DNA of 64,000 nucleotides, taken from Phascolarctobacterium sp. (GTDB lineage: Bacteria; Bacillota; Negativicutes; Acidaminococcales; Acidaminococcaceae). The notes under the pieces were generated by a model, which saw only the letters and a program-made list of their open reading frames with translations, searched no databases and was not told the DNA's origin. The stretch spans positions 62,001 to 126,000 of the forward strand of contig JAUNWI010000002.1 of the NCBI GenBank assembly GCA_030540395.1. The letters are read 5' to 3'. Made by a program: the position numbers and the translations under genes. This document shows positions 25,066 through 34,339 of this stretch, piece after piece. Numbering within the stretch: position 1 is the first letter of the stretch; each line of letters begins with the position of its first letter.

Positions 25066-27405
25066 TGCGCCCTTTTTCATGTCTTCCATAAAGATTTTTA
25101 AGGAATGCAGCTCCAAGGGTTTGGCGATCACATAGCCTTGATAGTATTCCGCTTCGTAGCCGCGGGTCAGATCCATCAAAGCGTTATTTTCTACGCCCTC
25201 CACGCAAACCTTAGTGTCCAGCTTATGAGCGCAGTCAATAATGGTGTTGACAATGATTCTGTCGGCACTGCGGCTGAGCATGCCGCGGATAAAGTTTTGG
25301 TCAATTTTAATGGTGTCAAAGTGGATATTTCTCAGCAGCATCAGTGCGGAATAACCAGTACCAAAATCGTCCGCTGCAATGCGAATCTTATGGGAGTTAA
25401 AGAAGTTGACGATGTACTGCAGGCGGTTGGGATCTAGGGTGCGACAATGCTCCGTAAACTCCAGCACCAAATTTTCCGCAGGGAAGCCGGTTTGTGCCAA
25501 AATATCCAAAACATCCTCTAAAAAGCTTTCGCGCTCCAGCTGCCTATAGGAAATATTCACGCTGATGGTGAAGATAGGATTATTTTTGATGAGGCCTAGG
25601 CCATCATACAGGGCTTGGCGCAAAATCCACAAGCCCAAGTCATAAAAGCTAATATCGTTTTCCAGCCAGGGAATGAACTCATTGGGAGGCACCACGCCGT
25701 GGGCCACGCTGCGCCAGCGCAGAAGCGCTTCGGCGCCGATGACACGACCCAAAAAGTCCACCTGGGGCTGATACATTAAATAAAAGCCTTCGCAGTTATT
25801 AAGGATGCTGCGCTTAACGGCGCCCAGCACATCCAAACGGTGGCGGGGGCTGTCGTCATGGTGCTCATCCACGTAAATCAGCTCGCCGCTCTTTTCCTTT
25901 TTGGACATTTCAATGAGGTAATCCAGCTCGGAAAGCAGGGTGGAGCCATCCTCCTGAGTGCCCTCGTAATGCACCGCAGAAGCCGCAAAATACAGCTTGA
26001 TAGGCTGCCCCTCCAGGGACAATTCATTTTTAAGAATGTTAAGCACCGTGTCGTACAATTTGCGTACAGCGCTGCGAGAGCTGCAGGGCAGCATAAAGGC
26101 CAGCTTCATGCCGTTGAGACGGAACAGCATGACATCCTCGGTGGCCAAATTTTGCAGCTGCTGAGCTAAATTCAAAAGCAGCTTGTTACCATTTTCATAG
26201 CCATAAGTATCGTTGACCAAATGGAAGCCGCTGATGCCGATAACCAGAATATCAACAGGGATATGCTCGCGATGGATACGCTTGATTTGATTTAAAAATT
26301 CATAAACATTATAAAGGCTGGTAACAGGGTCGATATTCTCGATAACGCCATGGTTTTGAATGGTGCCTACAAATAAATCAGGTTCTTCGCCCACACCCTT
26401 CAGCCTGTAGCCATTACAGGTACAGCGAACGTAATTACCATTGGCATCCTTGGCTCGATATTCCATGTCGTGGTACAGGGATTTACCATTAAAAACGTTA
26501 CCGATGTCCTCTAGATATGCTTGCCGGTCGTCGGGATGGATGCATTCCAGCCAAATATTGCCTGCGTCAAACATGTACTCACCGGGTAAATTAAAGTCCT
26601 GCACAATGCTCTTGGACCAGCGGGACATATTGGTACGCATATTGCATACATACAGATAACGATGCCGCATGGTCATGCTCAGGGCGTCGAACATGCGGGT
26701 TTCTAAGCCGAAATTATCATCATAAACATCGTTAGCCTGATGGACCAGCTTTTGTTCATCACGCAGCTGTTTTTGGTGAATCTTGTATTCGTACATCTTT
26801 TGGTCTGCGGTGCTCAAAAGATTATTATAAGCATCAGGGGTAGTTTCGGTAATATGGGTGCAGCCATAGCTAAAGCCGCAATGATAGCTAACCCGTTTAC
26901 TCATAGTGGCCACATAACGGTCGTGGGCCTCCTCCAGCCTTTGGGCTAAGTCGGATTCAGTAGCCCAAGGAGAAAGAATGACGAATTCATCGCCGCCAAT
27001 GCGGAAAAGGTGCTCGTTTTCCAGGCACACTCCCTCCAGCAGGCTGCTCACGCTTTTAATGTAATAATCGCCCTCGCGATGGCCCGCATGGTCGTTGCAA
27101 TATTTCAAATCGTCCATGTCGATAAAGGCCACAGTGCAGGGCATGCGACATTCCCACAGCTTATGCACCAGCAAATCAAAGGCCATGCGGTTGCCGACGC
27201 CTGTCAGGCTGTCGGTGTGGGCGCTGGCCTCCAAGCGGCGTTGCTGCTCAAGCATGCAGGAAGCAAGATTTTGCAAACCCTTGCCTAAGGCACGTTGGGA
27301 CTGGGGTAGGGCAGCAATATTTAGCTGTGCTTTTTGGGGTTCAGCAAGCATGTCGTTAATATACTGCAAAAGCATTGCTTCACCCTGTTGCTTTTTCTCT
27401 TCCAT
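25063..27405 (-). CDS. c-di-GMP protein: GGDEF - PAS - degenerate GGDEF - EAL
   Basis: 780 residues, cytoplasmic. First GGDEF domain (~65-215) has an intact RIGGDEFVIL signature. A PAS domain follows (~245-345; SRWSKSIVQDFNLPGEYM, then HPDDRQAYL). A second GGDEF fold (~350-500) has NGMKLAF at the signature and is likely inactive or GTP-sensing. The EAL domain (~525-780) keeps GAEALLRW, ISVNIS, LEFTEH, ADDFGTGYSAL, KIDQNFI and EGVEN, so phosphodiesterase activity is expected. Both synthesis and breakdown modules therefore look intact in one chain. The order GGDEF-PAS-GGDEF-EAL is uncommon. Confidence 0.9.
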   Translation of the reverse strand: MEEKKQQGEAMLLQYINDMLAEPQKAQLNIAALPQSQRALGKGLQNLASCMLEQQRRLEASAHTDSLTGVGNRMAFDLLVHKLWECRMPCTVAFIDMDDLKYCNDHAGHREGDYYIKSVSSLLEGVCLENEHLFRIGGDEFVILSPWATESDLAQRLEEAHDRYVATMSKRVSYHCGFSYGCTHITETTPDAYNNLLSTADQKMYEYKIHQKQLRDEQKLVHQANDVYDDNFGLETRMFDALSMTMRHRYLYVCNMRTNMSRWSKSIVQDFNLPGEYMFDAGNIWLECIHPDDRQAYLEDIGNVFNGKSLYHDMEYRAKDANGNYVRCTCNGYRLKGVGEEPDLFVGTIQNHGVIENIDPVTSLYNVYEFLNQIKRIHREHIPVDILVIGISGFHLVNDTYGYENGNKLLLNLAQQLQNLATEDVMLFRLNGMKLAFMLPCSSRSAVRKLYDTVLNILKNELSLEGQPIKLYFAASAVHYEGTQEDGSTLLSELDYLIEMSKKEKSGELIYVDEHHDDSPRHRLDVLGAVKRSILNNCEGFYLMYQPQVDFLGRVIGAEALLRWRSVAHGVVPPNEFIPWLENDISFYDLGLWILRQALYDGLGLIKNNPIFTISVNISYRQLERESFLEDVLDILAQTGFPAENLVLEFTEHCRTLDPNRLQYIVNFFNSHKIRIAADDFGTGYSALMLLRNIHFDTIKIDQNFIRGMLSRSADRIIVNTIIDCAHKLDTKVCVEGVENNALMDLTRGYEAEYYQGYVIAKPLELHSLKIFMEDMKKGA

Positions 27406-27582
27406 CGTTACTCCCTTTGCCTTGCCAAAAGGGCCCTTTTACTACTATGAGTAAAGACCTTTCTTTGACAAAACAGCCTTTCCTTCTATGCTATATATCA
27501 TAACAATCATTGATAAATCTCCACTGTCATTATAACATAGAAATCTTGTAAAGGTAAAGAAGAGCATATAAAAGAATTTGTG

Positions 27583-27616
27583 AAAATAAAACAGGCTGGC
27601 GCGGCGCGCCAGCCTG
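27583..27616 (-). terminator. Terminator of the ATP-grasp/alpha-E/transglutaminase operon
   Basis: CAGGCTGGCGCG/CGCGCCAGCCTG near-perfect 12-bp stem, followed on the minus strand by TTTTATTTT. Confidence 0.9.
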
Positions 27617-27691
27617 GGTAAAGCAGGGAAACTAAACTTATGCAGCTTTGCTATATTAAGCAAACGATTTACGCAAAAAAGTCCTACACGC

Positions 27692-28471
27692 TTAATCCAA
27701 GGGCTCTTGGGTAACCTTCACAAAAACACTTTGTTTTTGCTGCACGTTGCCAAAGAACACGCCCTTGTCCACAATGCAGTCACCTGCATCGCGTCCCTCG
27801 GACATTTTGACGTACATATCATCCACTACCCGATTATTGGTGGGGTCAATGCCAATCCAGTGACCGCGGGCGTAAACCTCCAGCCACGCATGGGTGGCAC
27901 CCTCGCCAATCATAAAGCCAGCCACATAGCGGGCGGGAATGCCCAAATGGCGGCACAGTCCCAGCATAATGTGGGTATAATCCTGGCACACGCCCGTGCC
28001 CTGGTCCAACGCCTGCTGGGCCGTGGTGCGGGTGTTGGTGCTTTTGGGCTTGTAAATGAAGCGATGATAGAGCTCGTCGCTCATGCGCAAGGCCTTCTGC
28101 ATCGGATCCCGCTGTTGCTCCGCTAAAGCAAGATAGGGCTCCATACCGTGGGTCAAGGTGGTTTGGGGGGTGGGATAATAAAAAATGTGATTTAACTCGC
28201 CATGGTCAATGTTTTCACTATTGGTAATGGCAATGCCGGAAACACAAAAGCTAAAGTAATCGTGGGGCTCATTGATAAAGCCGAAGCACATGGGATTGCC
28301 AAAGGCATCCCAGCTTTTGGTAATGGAAGAGAGAGGCGCGATAGCACAGGACAGCTTTTTAATGTTCTGGGTGCAGGTTTCCTTGGGCAAGCAGCGCAGC
28401 GCAAAGCTGTGACGTGTAACATCTCCGGTAAAATCAAGCTGCATTTCGTAATGGAATTTTAGCTTTCTCAA
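27692..28471 (-). CDS. Transglutaminase-like cysteine protease-fold protein
   Basis: 259 residues. The transglutaminase-core triad is visible: Cys in GTGVCQDYTHIM, His in ATHAWLEVY, Asp in GIDPTNN; an N-terminal beta-rich domain precedes it (~1-110). No signal peptide. The start is TTG with AAGGA about ten bases upstream, five bases after the alpha-E gene. In this gene set the protein is proposed in the literature on ATP-grasp amidoligases to act as a peptidase or transpeptidase on an unknown peptide product. Its actual substrate is not known. Confidence 0.88.
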   Translation of the reverse strand: MRKLKFHYEMQLDFTGDVTRHSFALRCLPKETCTQNIKKLSCAIAPLSSITKSWDAFGNPMCFGFINEPHDYFSFCVSGIAITNSENIDHGELNHIFYYPTPQTTLTHGMEPYLALAEQQRDPMQKALRMSDELYHRFIYKPKSTNTRTTAQQALDQGTGVCQDYTHIMLGLCRHLGIPARYVAGFMIGEGATHAWLEVYARGHWIGIDPTNNRVVDDMYVKMSEGRDAGDCIVDKGVFFGNVQQKQSVFVKVTQEPLD

Positions 28472-28476
28472 TCATA

Positions 28477-29148
28477 TCAATCCTTAAAAATATTATTAAG
28501 GTTCGGTAGAATAGAGCACAGATTACCGCCCTTGTTATTGTTTATAGCATCACTAACAATTTTAAAATCCTGTTCGTTATAAGCAGCACTGCTACGCTGC
28601 AGGCGATAGGCCATGCGCTCATACGCGAGCTCCATTGCTTTTCTATCATAATCCAAGCGGATATATAAGTCAAGTCTTTCGATATATCTGCCAGTTTTCA
28701 TGATATTGCGGCAGGCGCTGCTTTCTACATAATCATCAATGCTGCCCCAGAAGGCATACAAATCGTCCAAAACCTGCTGCAAATGGAGCAGGCAAAAGGT
28801 TTCCCGTTTAGCATCCTCCATAACGTCCAGGGCCAGCTGAATGTAGCCCAATGCCGTGGAGCTGATCATATCGCGCATAACGCTGGCGTTGTCGCAGGCA
28901 CGGGATAAATTGCTGTAGACGGAGTTAGGATCAGTTTCGTCAAAAAGATAGTTAATGATAAAAACTTCCTTGCTGCCATACACATCAGGAATATGCAGCT
29001 TTTCACAAATATGCTTATAGGCATTGGGATCCTGGTCCAGCATGGTGTCATAAGCATCCATAAAGGTGCGGATGGTGGTGAAGGCGCGCTCGCTATAGCG
29101 GCCCAACCAATAAAGATGATTTGATTTTTCTAACGAGATAATACCCAT
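28477..29148 (-). CDS. Alpha-E domain protein
   Basis: 223 residues, all-helical, opening ISLEKSNHLYWLGRYSERAFTT, the family hallmark; a conserved acidic NxxF-type end and SACRNIMKTGRYIERLDLY in the second half agree with the alpha-E family. No enzymatic motif is evident. It overlaps the end of the ATP-grasp gene by 19 bases and precedes the transglutaminase-like gene by five, so the three are translated from one transcript. The family nearly always occurs next to a circularly permuted ATP-grasp gene, which implies a joint function. Confidence 0.9.
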   Translation of the reverse strand: MGIISLEKSNHLYWLGRYSERAFTTIRTFMDAYDTMLDQDPNAYKHICEKLHIPDVYGSKEVFIINYLFDETDPNSVYSNLSRACDNASVMRDMISSTALGYIQLALDVMEDAKRETFCLLHLQQVLDDLYAFWGSIDDYVESSACRNIMKTGRYIERLDLYIRLDYDRKAMELAYERMAYRLQRSSAAYNEQDFKIVSDAINNNKGGNLCSILPNLNNIFKD

Positions 29149-30440
29149 GTGTCTTTAAAGCCTCCTCCTTGAGATGAGTTAACTACAAACGAATCCGGAT
29201 TGCGGGAGAAACGCGTTAGGCCGCTGGGCCAAACCTTGGTTTCGTTGCCGCTGAGCACGAAGGCACGTAAATCCGCCTTACGCAGCACCTCTTGGCCATT
29301 GTCCATAATGGGCAGGTCGATAAAGTCGATTATTTCCTGGGCAATAAAACGGCGCGGCTCCGCCTTCATCAAATCGATAAAGTCCGCCTTCTTCTTGCTG
29401 TCCAAATCGCGACCAAAGAAAACGCCGTAGCCACCAGCCTCGGAAACATCCTTGAAGACCAGCTTGTCAAAGTTAGCCAGGGCATAATCTCTATCCTTTT
29501 GATAATACATTAAATAGGTAGGAGCATTGTGCGTAATAGAATCCTCGCCTAAATAATACTTAATCATGGCGGGAACGAAATAATAGATACCCTTGTCATC
29601 GGCTACACCGTTGCCGGGGGTATTGAGGATGGCTACATTGCCAGCGCGGTAAGCAGCCATCAGATTGGGCACGCCAATGAGGGATTCCGGCAGGAAGGTC
29701 AGGGGGTCCAAATATTCGTCACTAATGCGGCGATAGATGGCACCGACACGCTGGGGTTTATCCATAGCACGATAATAAACCTGACAGTTTTCTACATATA
29801 AATCAGAGGGCATAGCCAGCACGCTATGGGTCATTTCGGCCAAGTAAGCATGCTCAAAGAAGGCAGCATTATAACGGCCCGGGGTCAAAATAACATTGAT
29901 GCCACCGGTATTAACATTGTTCATAACATTGCTCAGCATGGTGCCGTAATTGCGGTTATCCACAATGGCATTGCAGGCATAGGTTCGAGGGCTGGCAATG
30001 CGGCAAAGCTTGCGGGCAATCAAAGGATAGCTGGCGCCGGAGGGAATGCGCAAATTGTCCTCCAAAATATACCATTTCTTATCCTGGGCCTGAACCAAAT
30101 CGATGCCGGAAATATGGGAGTAAACCTTGCCCGGAGGGGTAACGCCGGCACATTCAGGAAGATAGCCCTTGGAAGAAAAAACAAATTCCTCGGGAATAAT
30201 TTTATCCTTGATGATTTTTTGTTCATGATAAATATCATAAAGGAACATATTGAGGGCGGTTACACGCTGCACCAGGCCCTTTTCCATTTCGTCAAATTCC
30301 TTGGCTGTGATTACGCGGGGAATGGCATCAAAGGGAAATAACTGTTCATGAAAGACGTTATTCTTATAGATGCCAAACTTAACTCCGAAACGAGCTAATA
30401 GCTTGTTGATATTGTCCGTATATTTTATAAGATCCTGCAT
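29130..30440 (-). CDS. Circularly permuted ATP-grasp type 2 protein
   Basis: 436 residues. Conserved stretches of the family: LEDNLRIPSGASYPLIARK near residue 140, the VILTPGRYNAAFFEH segment, and LNTPGNGVADDKGIYYF near 270, typical of the permuted ATP-grasp core. It is predicted to form peptide or amide bonds with ATP. ATG 30440 is chosen because AAAGGAG precedes it by nine bases; the frame stays open 54 codons further upstream but through sequence resembling a promoter region. First gene of the ATP-grasp/alpha-E/transglutaminase operon. Confidence 0.9.
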   Translation of the reverse strand: MQDLIKYTDNINKLLARFGVKFGIYKNNVFHEQLFPFDAIPRVITAKEFDEMEKGLVQRVTALNMFLYDIYHEQKIIKDKIIPEEFVFSSKGYLPECAGVTPPGKVYSHISGIDLVQAQDKKWYILEDNLRIPSGASYPLIARKLCRIASPRTYACNAIVDNRNYGTMLSNVMNNVNTGGINVILTPGRYNAAFFEHAYLAEMTHSVLAMPSDLYVENCQVYYRAMDKPQRVGAIYRRISDEYLDPLTFLPESLIGVPNLMAAYRAGNVAILNTPGNGVADDKGIYYFVPAMIKYYLGEDSITHNAPTYLMYYQKDRDYALANFDKLVFKDVSEAGGYGVFFGRDLDSKKKADFIDLMKAEPRRFIAQEIIDFIDLPIMDNGQEVLRKADLRAFVLSGNETKVWPSGLTRFSRNPDSFVVNSSQGGGFKDTWVLSR

Positions 30441-30699
30441 ACGGGTTGCTCCTTTCTTGTACTCCTCCCTAATAGTAAAAAAGGCAAAGCCACAATAGCG
30501 ACTTTGCCTTCTAAGCATATTGTAGACTTTGTGTGAAGATGTGTCAACCAAAATGTGATAAAGTGCAGGAGAGAAAGATTTTTGTGAGTTTTTTGTTTGC
30601 AAAGTTACACATTGTGGACATTACTGCTTTTTGGCGTGTCACACTTGATAAACTGTGTTATAATGTATATAAATCATAAATTTTAGTGGAGTGTTTTCA

Positions 30700-31917
30700 A
30701 TGCTTAACTTTAATGAAGAAAACGAAAAGCATGATGTTTGGAAAAAGAATCTCCCCGTGCTTTGGATTGCTGTGTTTTTGTGCTGCGCCAGCTATACCAG
30801 CTGCATTCCCTTCTTACCCGTATATTTGTTAAGGGACTTGGGTGTTGCGCCTGAGGAGGTCAATTTTTGGGCCGGCCTTAGCTTTGCCGTTACCTTTTTA
30901 GGCTGCACCATTATGGCTCCCTATTGGGGCGCCCTGGCTGACCATGTGGGGCAGCGCAAAATGGCTTTGCGAGCCGGTTATGGCCTGGCCTTAACGTATT
31001 TTCTTACGGGCGTGTGCCAGAATGTGTACCAGCTTTTGGCTGTAAGGGTTCTCTGCGGCGTGGTGGCCGGCTTTGTGCCTGCCTGTATGTCCATGGCCTC
31101 CTCCTCCCTGCCCGAAAATCGCATGGGCTGGGGCATGGGCCTGATGCAAACGGCCCTCTCCTCCGGCACCATCATGGGGCCCCTGATGGGCGGCTACATG
31201 GCCAGCTGGTTTGGCATGCGCATGTCCTTTTATGTGGGTAGCTTGGCTCTGTTTGCGGGCACTATAGCTGTGATGCTGGTGGTTAAGGATTTAACCATTC
31301 TGCAAAGGGGTAGCTTTAATGCTAGCAGCCTGTGGCACGATTTGCAGGACACATTGCGCAACCGGGAGCTGCGCTTTATTATGCTGATGTTCTTCATGGT
31401 GCAAACCTGCGTCATGACCATCCAGCCTTTGATTACCATGTATGTGGGTCAGCTCATGGGGGCCATGGGGGACGATGCTGTGAAGATGAGCGGCGTGATC
31501 TTTTCCTTAGCAGGCTTTGCGGGCATTCTGGCGGCGCCCTTTTGGGGCAAGCGGGGGCAAAGCTATGGTTATGTGCGCATTTTTGCCCTTGTTACTTTCA
31601 CGGCCGGCTTTATTAATTTGTTTCAGGTCTTTATTCAGGATGTGTGGCAGTTTGCGGCCATCCAATTTGTCTATGGCCTCTTTTTGGCGGGGGCTGTGCC
31701 CAATATCAACGCTAATCTTACTGTGGTTACCGACAAAAACACCCGGGGTAAGGCCTTTGGCCTGTCCACCAGCGCCAACCAGTTTGGCGGCGTAGTGGGG
31801 CCCCTGTTAGGCGGCGTTTTGGGCGCTTGTATGAGCACCCGACATGTTTTGGTAGCTACGGGCTGCATTTTAATGTGCATGGGACTTTATTCCTATTATA
31901 CTAGGGCTCGGGCATAA
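30700..31917 (+). CDS. Major facilitator superfamily transporter
   Basis: 405 residues, 12 predicted membrane helices. The MFS motif between helices 2 and 3 is GALADHVGQRKMAL; GLMQTALSSGTIMGPLMGGYMA matches the helix-5 antiporter motif of drug efflux proteins, so export of a drug-like compound by proton antiport is plausible. ATG 30700 is eight bases after GGAG; a GTG nine bases upstream sits in the ribosome-binding site. An extended -10 (TGT-TATAAT, 30656-30664) lies just upstream. Monocistronic; no regulator adjoins it. Confidence 0.9.
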   Translation: MLNFNEENEKHDVWKKNLPVLWIAVFLCCASYTSCIPFLPVYLLRDLGVAPEEVNFWAGLSFAVTFLGCTIMAPYWGALADHVGQRKMALRAGYGLALTYFLTGVCQNVYQLLAVRVLCGVVAGFVPACMSMASSSLPENRMGWGMGLMQTALSSGTIMGPLMGGYMASWFGMRMSFYVGSLALFAGTIAVMLVVKDLTILQRGSFNASSLWHDLQDTLRNRELRFIMLMFFMVQTCVMTIQPLITMYVGQLMGAMGDDAVKMSGVIFSLAGFAGILAAPFWGKRGQSYGYVRIFALVTFTAGFINLFQVFIQDVWQFAAIQFVYGLFLAGAVPNINANLTVVTDKNTRGKAFGLSTSANQFGGVVGPLLGGVLGACMSTRHVLVATGCILMCMGLYSYYTRARA

Positions 31918-31935
31918 AAAAATCCCAAAATACTG

Positions 31936-31964
31936 TTGACAAAATGCCCTAAATCCTGTATAAT
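31936..31964 (+). promoter_or_regulatory. Consensus promoter of the tRNA-tuf cluster
   Basis: TTGACA, 17 bases, TATAAT, 17 bases before tRNA-Tyr. Confidence 0.92.
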
Positions 31965-31980
31965 TCTTTTTGTCGCAGAC

Positions 31981-32065
31981 GGAGAGGTTCCCGAGTGGCT
32001 AAAGGGAGCAGACTGTAAATCTGCCGCGTTTCGCTTCGTTGGTTCGAATCCAACCCTCTCCACCA
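31981..32065 (+). tRNA. tRNA-Tyr (GUA anticodon)
   Basis: 85 nt class II tRNA with a long variable arm, GGAGAGG/CCTCTCC acceptor, anticodon GTA in ACTGTAAATCT, encoded CCA. First of four tRNAs in one transcript. Confidence 0.95.
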
Positions 32066-32074
32066 ACCATTCAT

Positions 32075-32150
<76 letters not shown>

Positions 32151-32159
32151 ATTATATAT

Positions 32160-32235
32160 GCTGATGTAGCTCAGTCGGCAGAGCGTATCCTTGGTAAGGA
32201 TAAGGTCACCAGTTCAATCCTGGTCATCAGCTCCA
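32160..32235 (+). tRNA. tRNA-Thr (GGU anticodon)
   Basis: 76 nt, acceptor GCTGATG/CATCAGC, anticodon stem TATCC/GGATA with loop TTGGTAA, CCA encoded. It complements the UGU isoacceptor at 23.7 kb. Confidence 0.95.
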
Positions 32236-32241
32236 TATTTT

Positions 32242-32318
32242 GGCGGCGTAGCTCAGTTGGCTAGAGCATGCGGTTCATACCCGCAGTGTCCGCGGTTCGA
32301 ATCCGTGCGCCGCCACCA
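32242..32318 (+). tRNA. Elongator tRNA-Met (CAU anticodon)
   Basis: 77 nt, acceptor GGCGGCG/CGCCGCC fully paired (unlike the initiator), anticodon loop TTCATAC, CCA encoded. An Ile-type CAU tRNA needing lysidine modification is less likely but not excluded by sequence reading alone. Confidence 0.88.
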
Positions 32319-32326
32319 AAAATTCA

Positions 32327-32349
32327 CCTCATTTCGATGAGGTTTTTTT
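32327..32349 (+). terminator. Terminator after the tRNA cluster
   Basis: CCTCAT/ATGAGG stem with TTCG tetraloop then T7; a short stem that may allow read-through into tuf, for which I see no clear separate promoter. Confidence 0.75.
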
Positions 32350-32462
32350 ATTTTCTGCCTAAGGGTAAGCAGGATTTTGTTTTCCTAAAGCGAATATTAG
32401 AATGTAGGTTGTTTTTTACCTTTAATTCTTAAATTGATGTATTGATTGGAGGAATTTTGCAA

Positions 32463-33653
32463 ATGGCAAAGGCTAAGTACGAAAGAACTAAACCCCATCT
32501 GAATATCGGCACCATCGGTCACGTTGACCATGGCAAGACCACTCTGACCGCTGCTATCACCAAGGTTTTGGCTGAACGCGGTGGCGCAGAATTCATGGAC
32601 TACTCCATGATCGATAAAGCTCCGGAAGAACGTGAACGCGGCATCACCATCAACACCGCACACGTTGAATATCAAACCGAAACCCGTCACTATGCACACG
32701 TTGACTGCCCGGGCCATGCTGACTATGTAAAGAACATGATCACCGGCGCTGCCCAAATGGACGGCGCAATCCTGGTAGTATCCGCTGCTGACGGCCCCAT
32801 GCCCCAAACCCGTGAGCACATCCTGCTGGCTCGCCAAGTAGGCGTTCCCGCTATGGTTGTATTCCTGAACAAGGTTGACATGGTTGACGACGAAGAGCTG
32901 CTGGAATTGGTAGAAATGGAAGTTCGCGAACTGCTGAGCTCCTATGACTTCCCTGGCGACGACATCCCCGTAATCGCTGGCTCCGCTCTGAAGGCTTTGG
33001 AAGGCGACCCCAAATACGAAGCAAAGATCATGGAACTGATGGATGCAGTTGACAGCTACATTCCGCTGCCGGAACGTGCTACCGACAAACCCTTCCTGAT
33101 GCCCGTCGAAGACGTATTCACCATCACCGGTCGTGGCACCGTAGCTACCGGCCGTGTTGAGCGTGGCACCATCAAGGTTGGCGACACCGTTGAAATCGTT
33201 GGCATGAAAGAAGAAAAGAAATCCACCGTTGTAACCGGCGTAGAAATGTTCCGCAAACTGTTGGACGAAGCAGTAGCAGGCGACAACATCGGCTGCCTGC
33301 TGCGTGGTGTTGACCGCAAAGAAATCGAACGCGGCCAAGTATTGTCCAAACCCGGCAGCATTCATCCCCACACCAAATTCAAAGGTGAAGTATATGTACT
33401 GACCAAAGAAGAAGGCGGCCGTCACACCCCGTTCTTCAATGGCTATCGTCCTCAATTCTATTTCCGCACCACCGACGTAACTGGCGTAACCGAACTGCCG
33501 GAAGGTGTAGAAATGGTAATGCCTGGCGATAACGTAACCATGGAAGTAGAACTGATCACCCCGATCGCTATTGAAAAAGGTCTGCGTTTCGCTATCCGCG
33601 AAGGCGGTCGTACCGTTGGCGCTGGCGTTGTTTCCGAAGTTGAAGAAGTTTAA
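32463..33653 (+). CDS. tuf: Translation elongation factor Tu
   Basis: 396 residues, full length. G motifs: [23 protein letters not shown]; switch I contains [12 protein letters not shown]. It delivers aminoacyl-tRNA to the ribosome. ATG 32463 has GGAGGA nine bases before it; an in-frame TTG seven codons upstream overlaps that site. It sits between four tRNAs and rpmG-secE-nusG, the tufB-type locus, rather than behind fusA. Confidence 0.99.
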   Translation: MAKAKYERTKPHLNIGTIGHVDHGKTTLTAAITKVLAERGGAEFMDYSMIDKAPEERERGITINTAHVEYQTETRHYAHVDCPGHADYVKNMITGAAQMDGAILVVSAADGPMPQTREHILLARQVGVPAMVVFLNKVDMVDDEELLELVEMEVRELLSSYDFPGDDIPVIAGSALKALEGDPKYEAKIMELMDAVDSYIPLPERATDKPFLMPVEDVFTITGRGTVATGRVERGTIKVGDTVEIVGMKEEKKSTVVTGVEMFRKLLDEAVAGDNIGCLLRGVDRKEIERGQVLSKPGSIHPHTKFKGEVYVLTKEEGGRHTPFFNGYRPQFYFRTTDVTGVTELPEGVEMVMPGDNVTMEVELITPIAIEKGLRFAIREGGRTVGAGVVSEVEEV

Positions 33654-33689
33654 TTTAAGCTAAATTCATCGGAAGAAAATGATTCTTTG

Positions 33690-33712
33690 GGACCGGCCCG
33701 AAGCGGCCGGTC
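33690..33712 (+). terminator. Hairpin after tuf
   Basis: GGACCGGCC/GGCCGGTCC 9-bp stem shortly after the tuf stop; weak U-tract (TGATTATT). Confidence 0.65.
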
Positions 33713-33782
33713 CTGATTATTACAAGGCCCTTGTAGACGCGGAAAAAATGTAAAATTTTTCACAATCTATGAAGGAATTTAG

Positions 33783-33811
33783 TTGACATAAAGTGTTAAC
33801 TGTGTTACTCT
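33783..33811 (+). promoter_or_regulatory. Promoter of rpmG-secE-nusG
   Basis: TTGACA, 17 bases, extended -10 TGT-TACTCT, 57 bases before rpmG. Confidence 0.6.
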
Positions 33812-33868
33812 ATATTAGCGACAATTTGTGATTGGTTTATTTTATGTACGTAAGCGAGGTGTAACTAA

Positions 33869-34018
33869 ATGCGTAACCTGATTACTTTGGCTTGCACTGA
33901 ATGCAAACAAAGAAACTACCAAACCAACAAGAACAAAAAGAACGATCCTGATCGTATCGAGCTCAATAAATACTGCAAGTTCTGCAAAAAGCACACTCTG
34001 CACAAAGAAACCAAATAA
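33869..34018 (+). CDS. rpmG: 50S ribosomal protein L33
   Basis: 49 residues, read directly from the sequence. Opens [17 protein letters not shown] and ends [15 protein letters not shown], with the two CxxC pairs of zinc-binding (C+) L33. GAGGTG ribosome-binding site 9 bases upstream. Position directly before secE-nusG is the usual Firmicutes arrangement. Confidence 0.97.
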   Translation: MRNLITLACTECKQRNYQTNKNKKNDPDRIELNKYCKFCKKHTLHKETK

Positions 34019-34067
34019 TTTTGGCTCTTTCTGTATAATTGGGTAGTAATAGCAAGGATGTGACGAG

Positions 34068-34286
34068 ATGGCCGTTCCGGAAACTACGGAAACAGAGGAA
34101 AAGGGATTTAGTATCTCTGAGTTCCTTCGTGAAACAAAAGTAGAGTTAAAAAAGGTAACCTGGCCTACCAAACAAGAGCTTATTGCTCACACCATTGTGG
34201 TTATTATCGCAGTTTGTTTGTGTGCAGGTTTGATTTGGATTATTGATTCAATCTTCAGTATCCTGTTCCGTATGATTCTGCGATAA
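34068..34286 (+). CDS. secE: Preprotein translocase subunit SecE
   Basis: 72 residues with the single C-terminal membrane helix of short SecE proteins and the conserved cytoplasmic amphipathic segment ELKKVTWPTKQEL. SecE clamps SecY in the inner-membrane translocon. Followed by nusG. Confidence 0.97.
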   Translation: MAVPETTETEEKGFSISEFLRETKVELKKVTWPTKQELIAHTIVVIIAVCLCAGLIWIIDSIFSILFRMILR

Positions 34287-34314
34287 AGCAGTAGGACTTA
34301 AGTAAGGAGGGTAG

Positions 34315-34331
34315 GGGAAGCGTTGCTTTCC
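34315..34331 (+). promoter_or_regulatory. Hairpin between the Shine-Dalgarno sequence and start of nusG
   Basis: AAGGAGG at 34304-34310 is 23-29 bases from the nusG start codons, too far for normal initiation. Between them GGGAAGC/GCTTTCC forms a 7-bp stem with a 3-base loop. Folding it would bring the effective spacing to about 6 (TTG 34334) or 12 (ATG 34340). Confidence 0.55.
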
Positions 34332-34339
34332 GCTTGTTG

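Noticed and set aside
27445..27663. 72-codon minus-strand frame upstream of the GGDEF-EAL gene
   Set aside because: It spans a strong terminator and a -10 element and has low-complexity aromatic composition, so it is likely chance.
32397..33455. 352-codon minus-strand frame opposite tuf
   Set aside because: Mirror of the biased codon use of EF-Tu.
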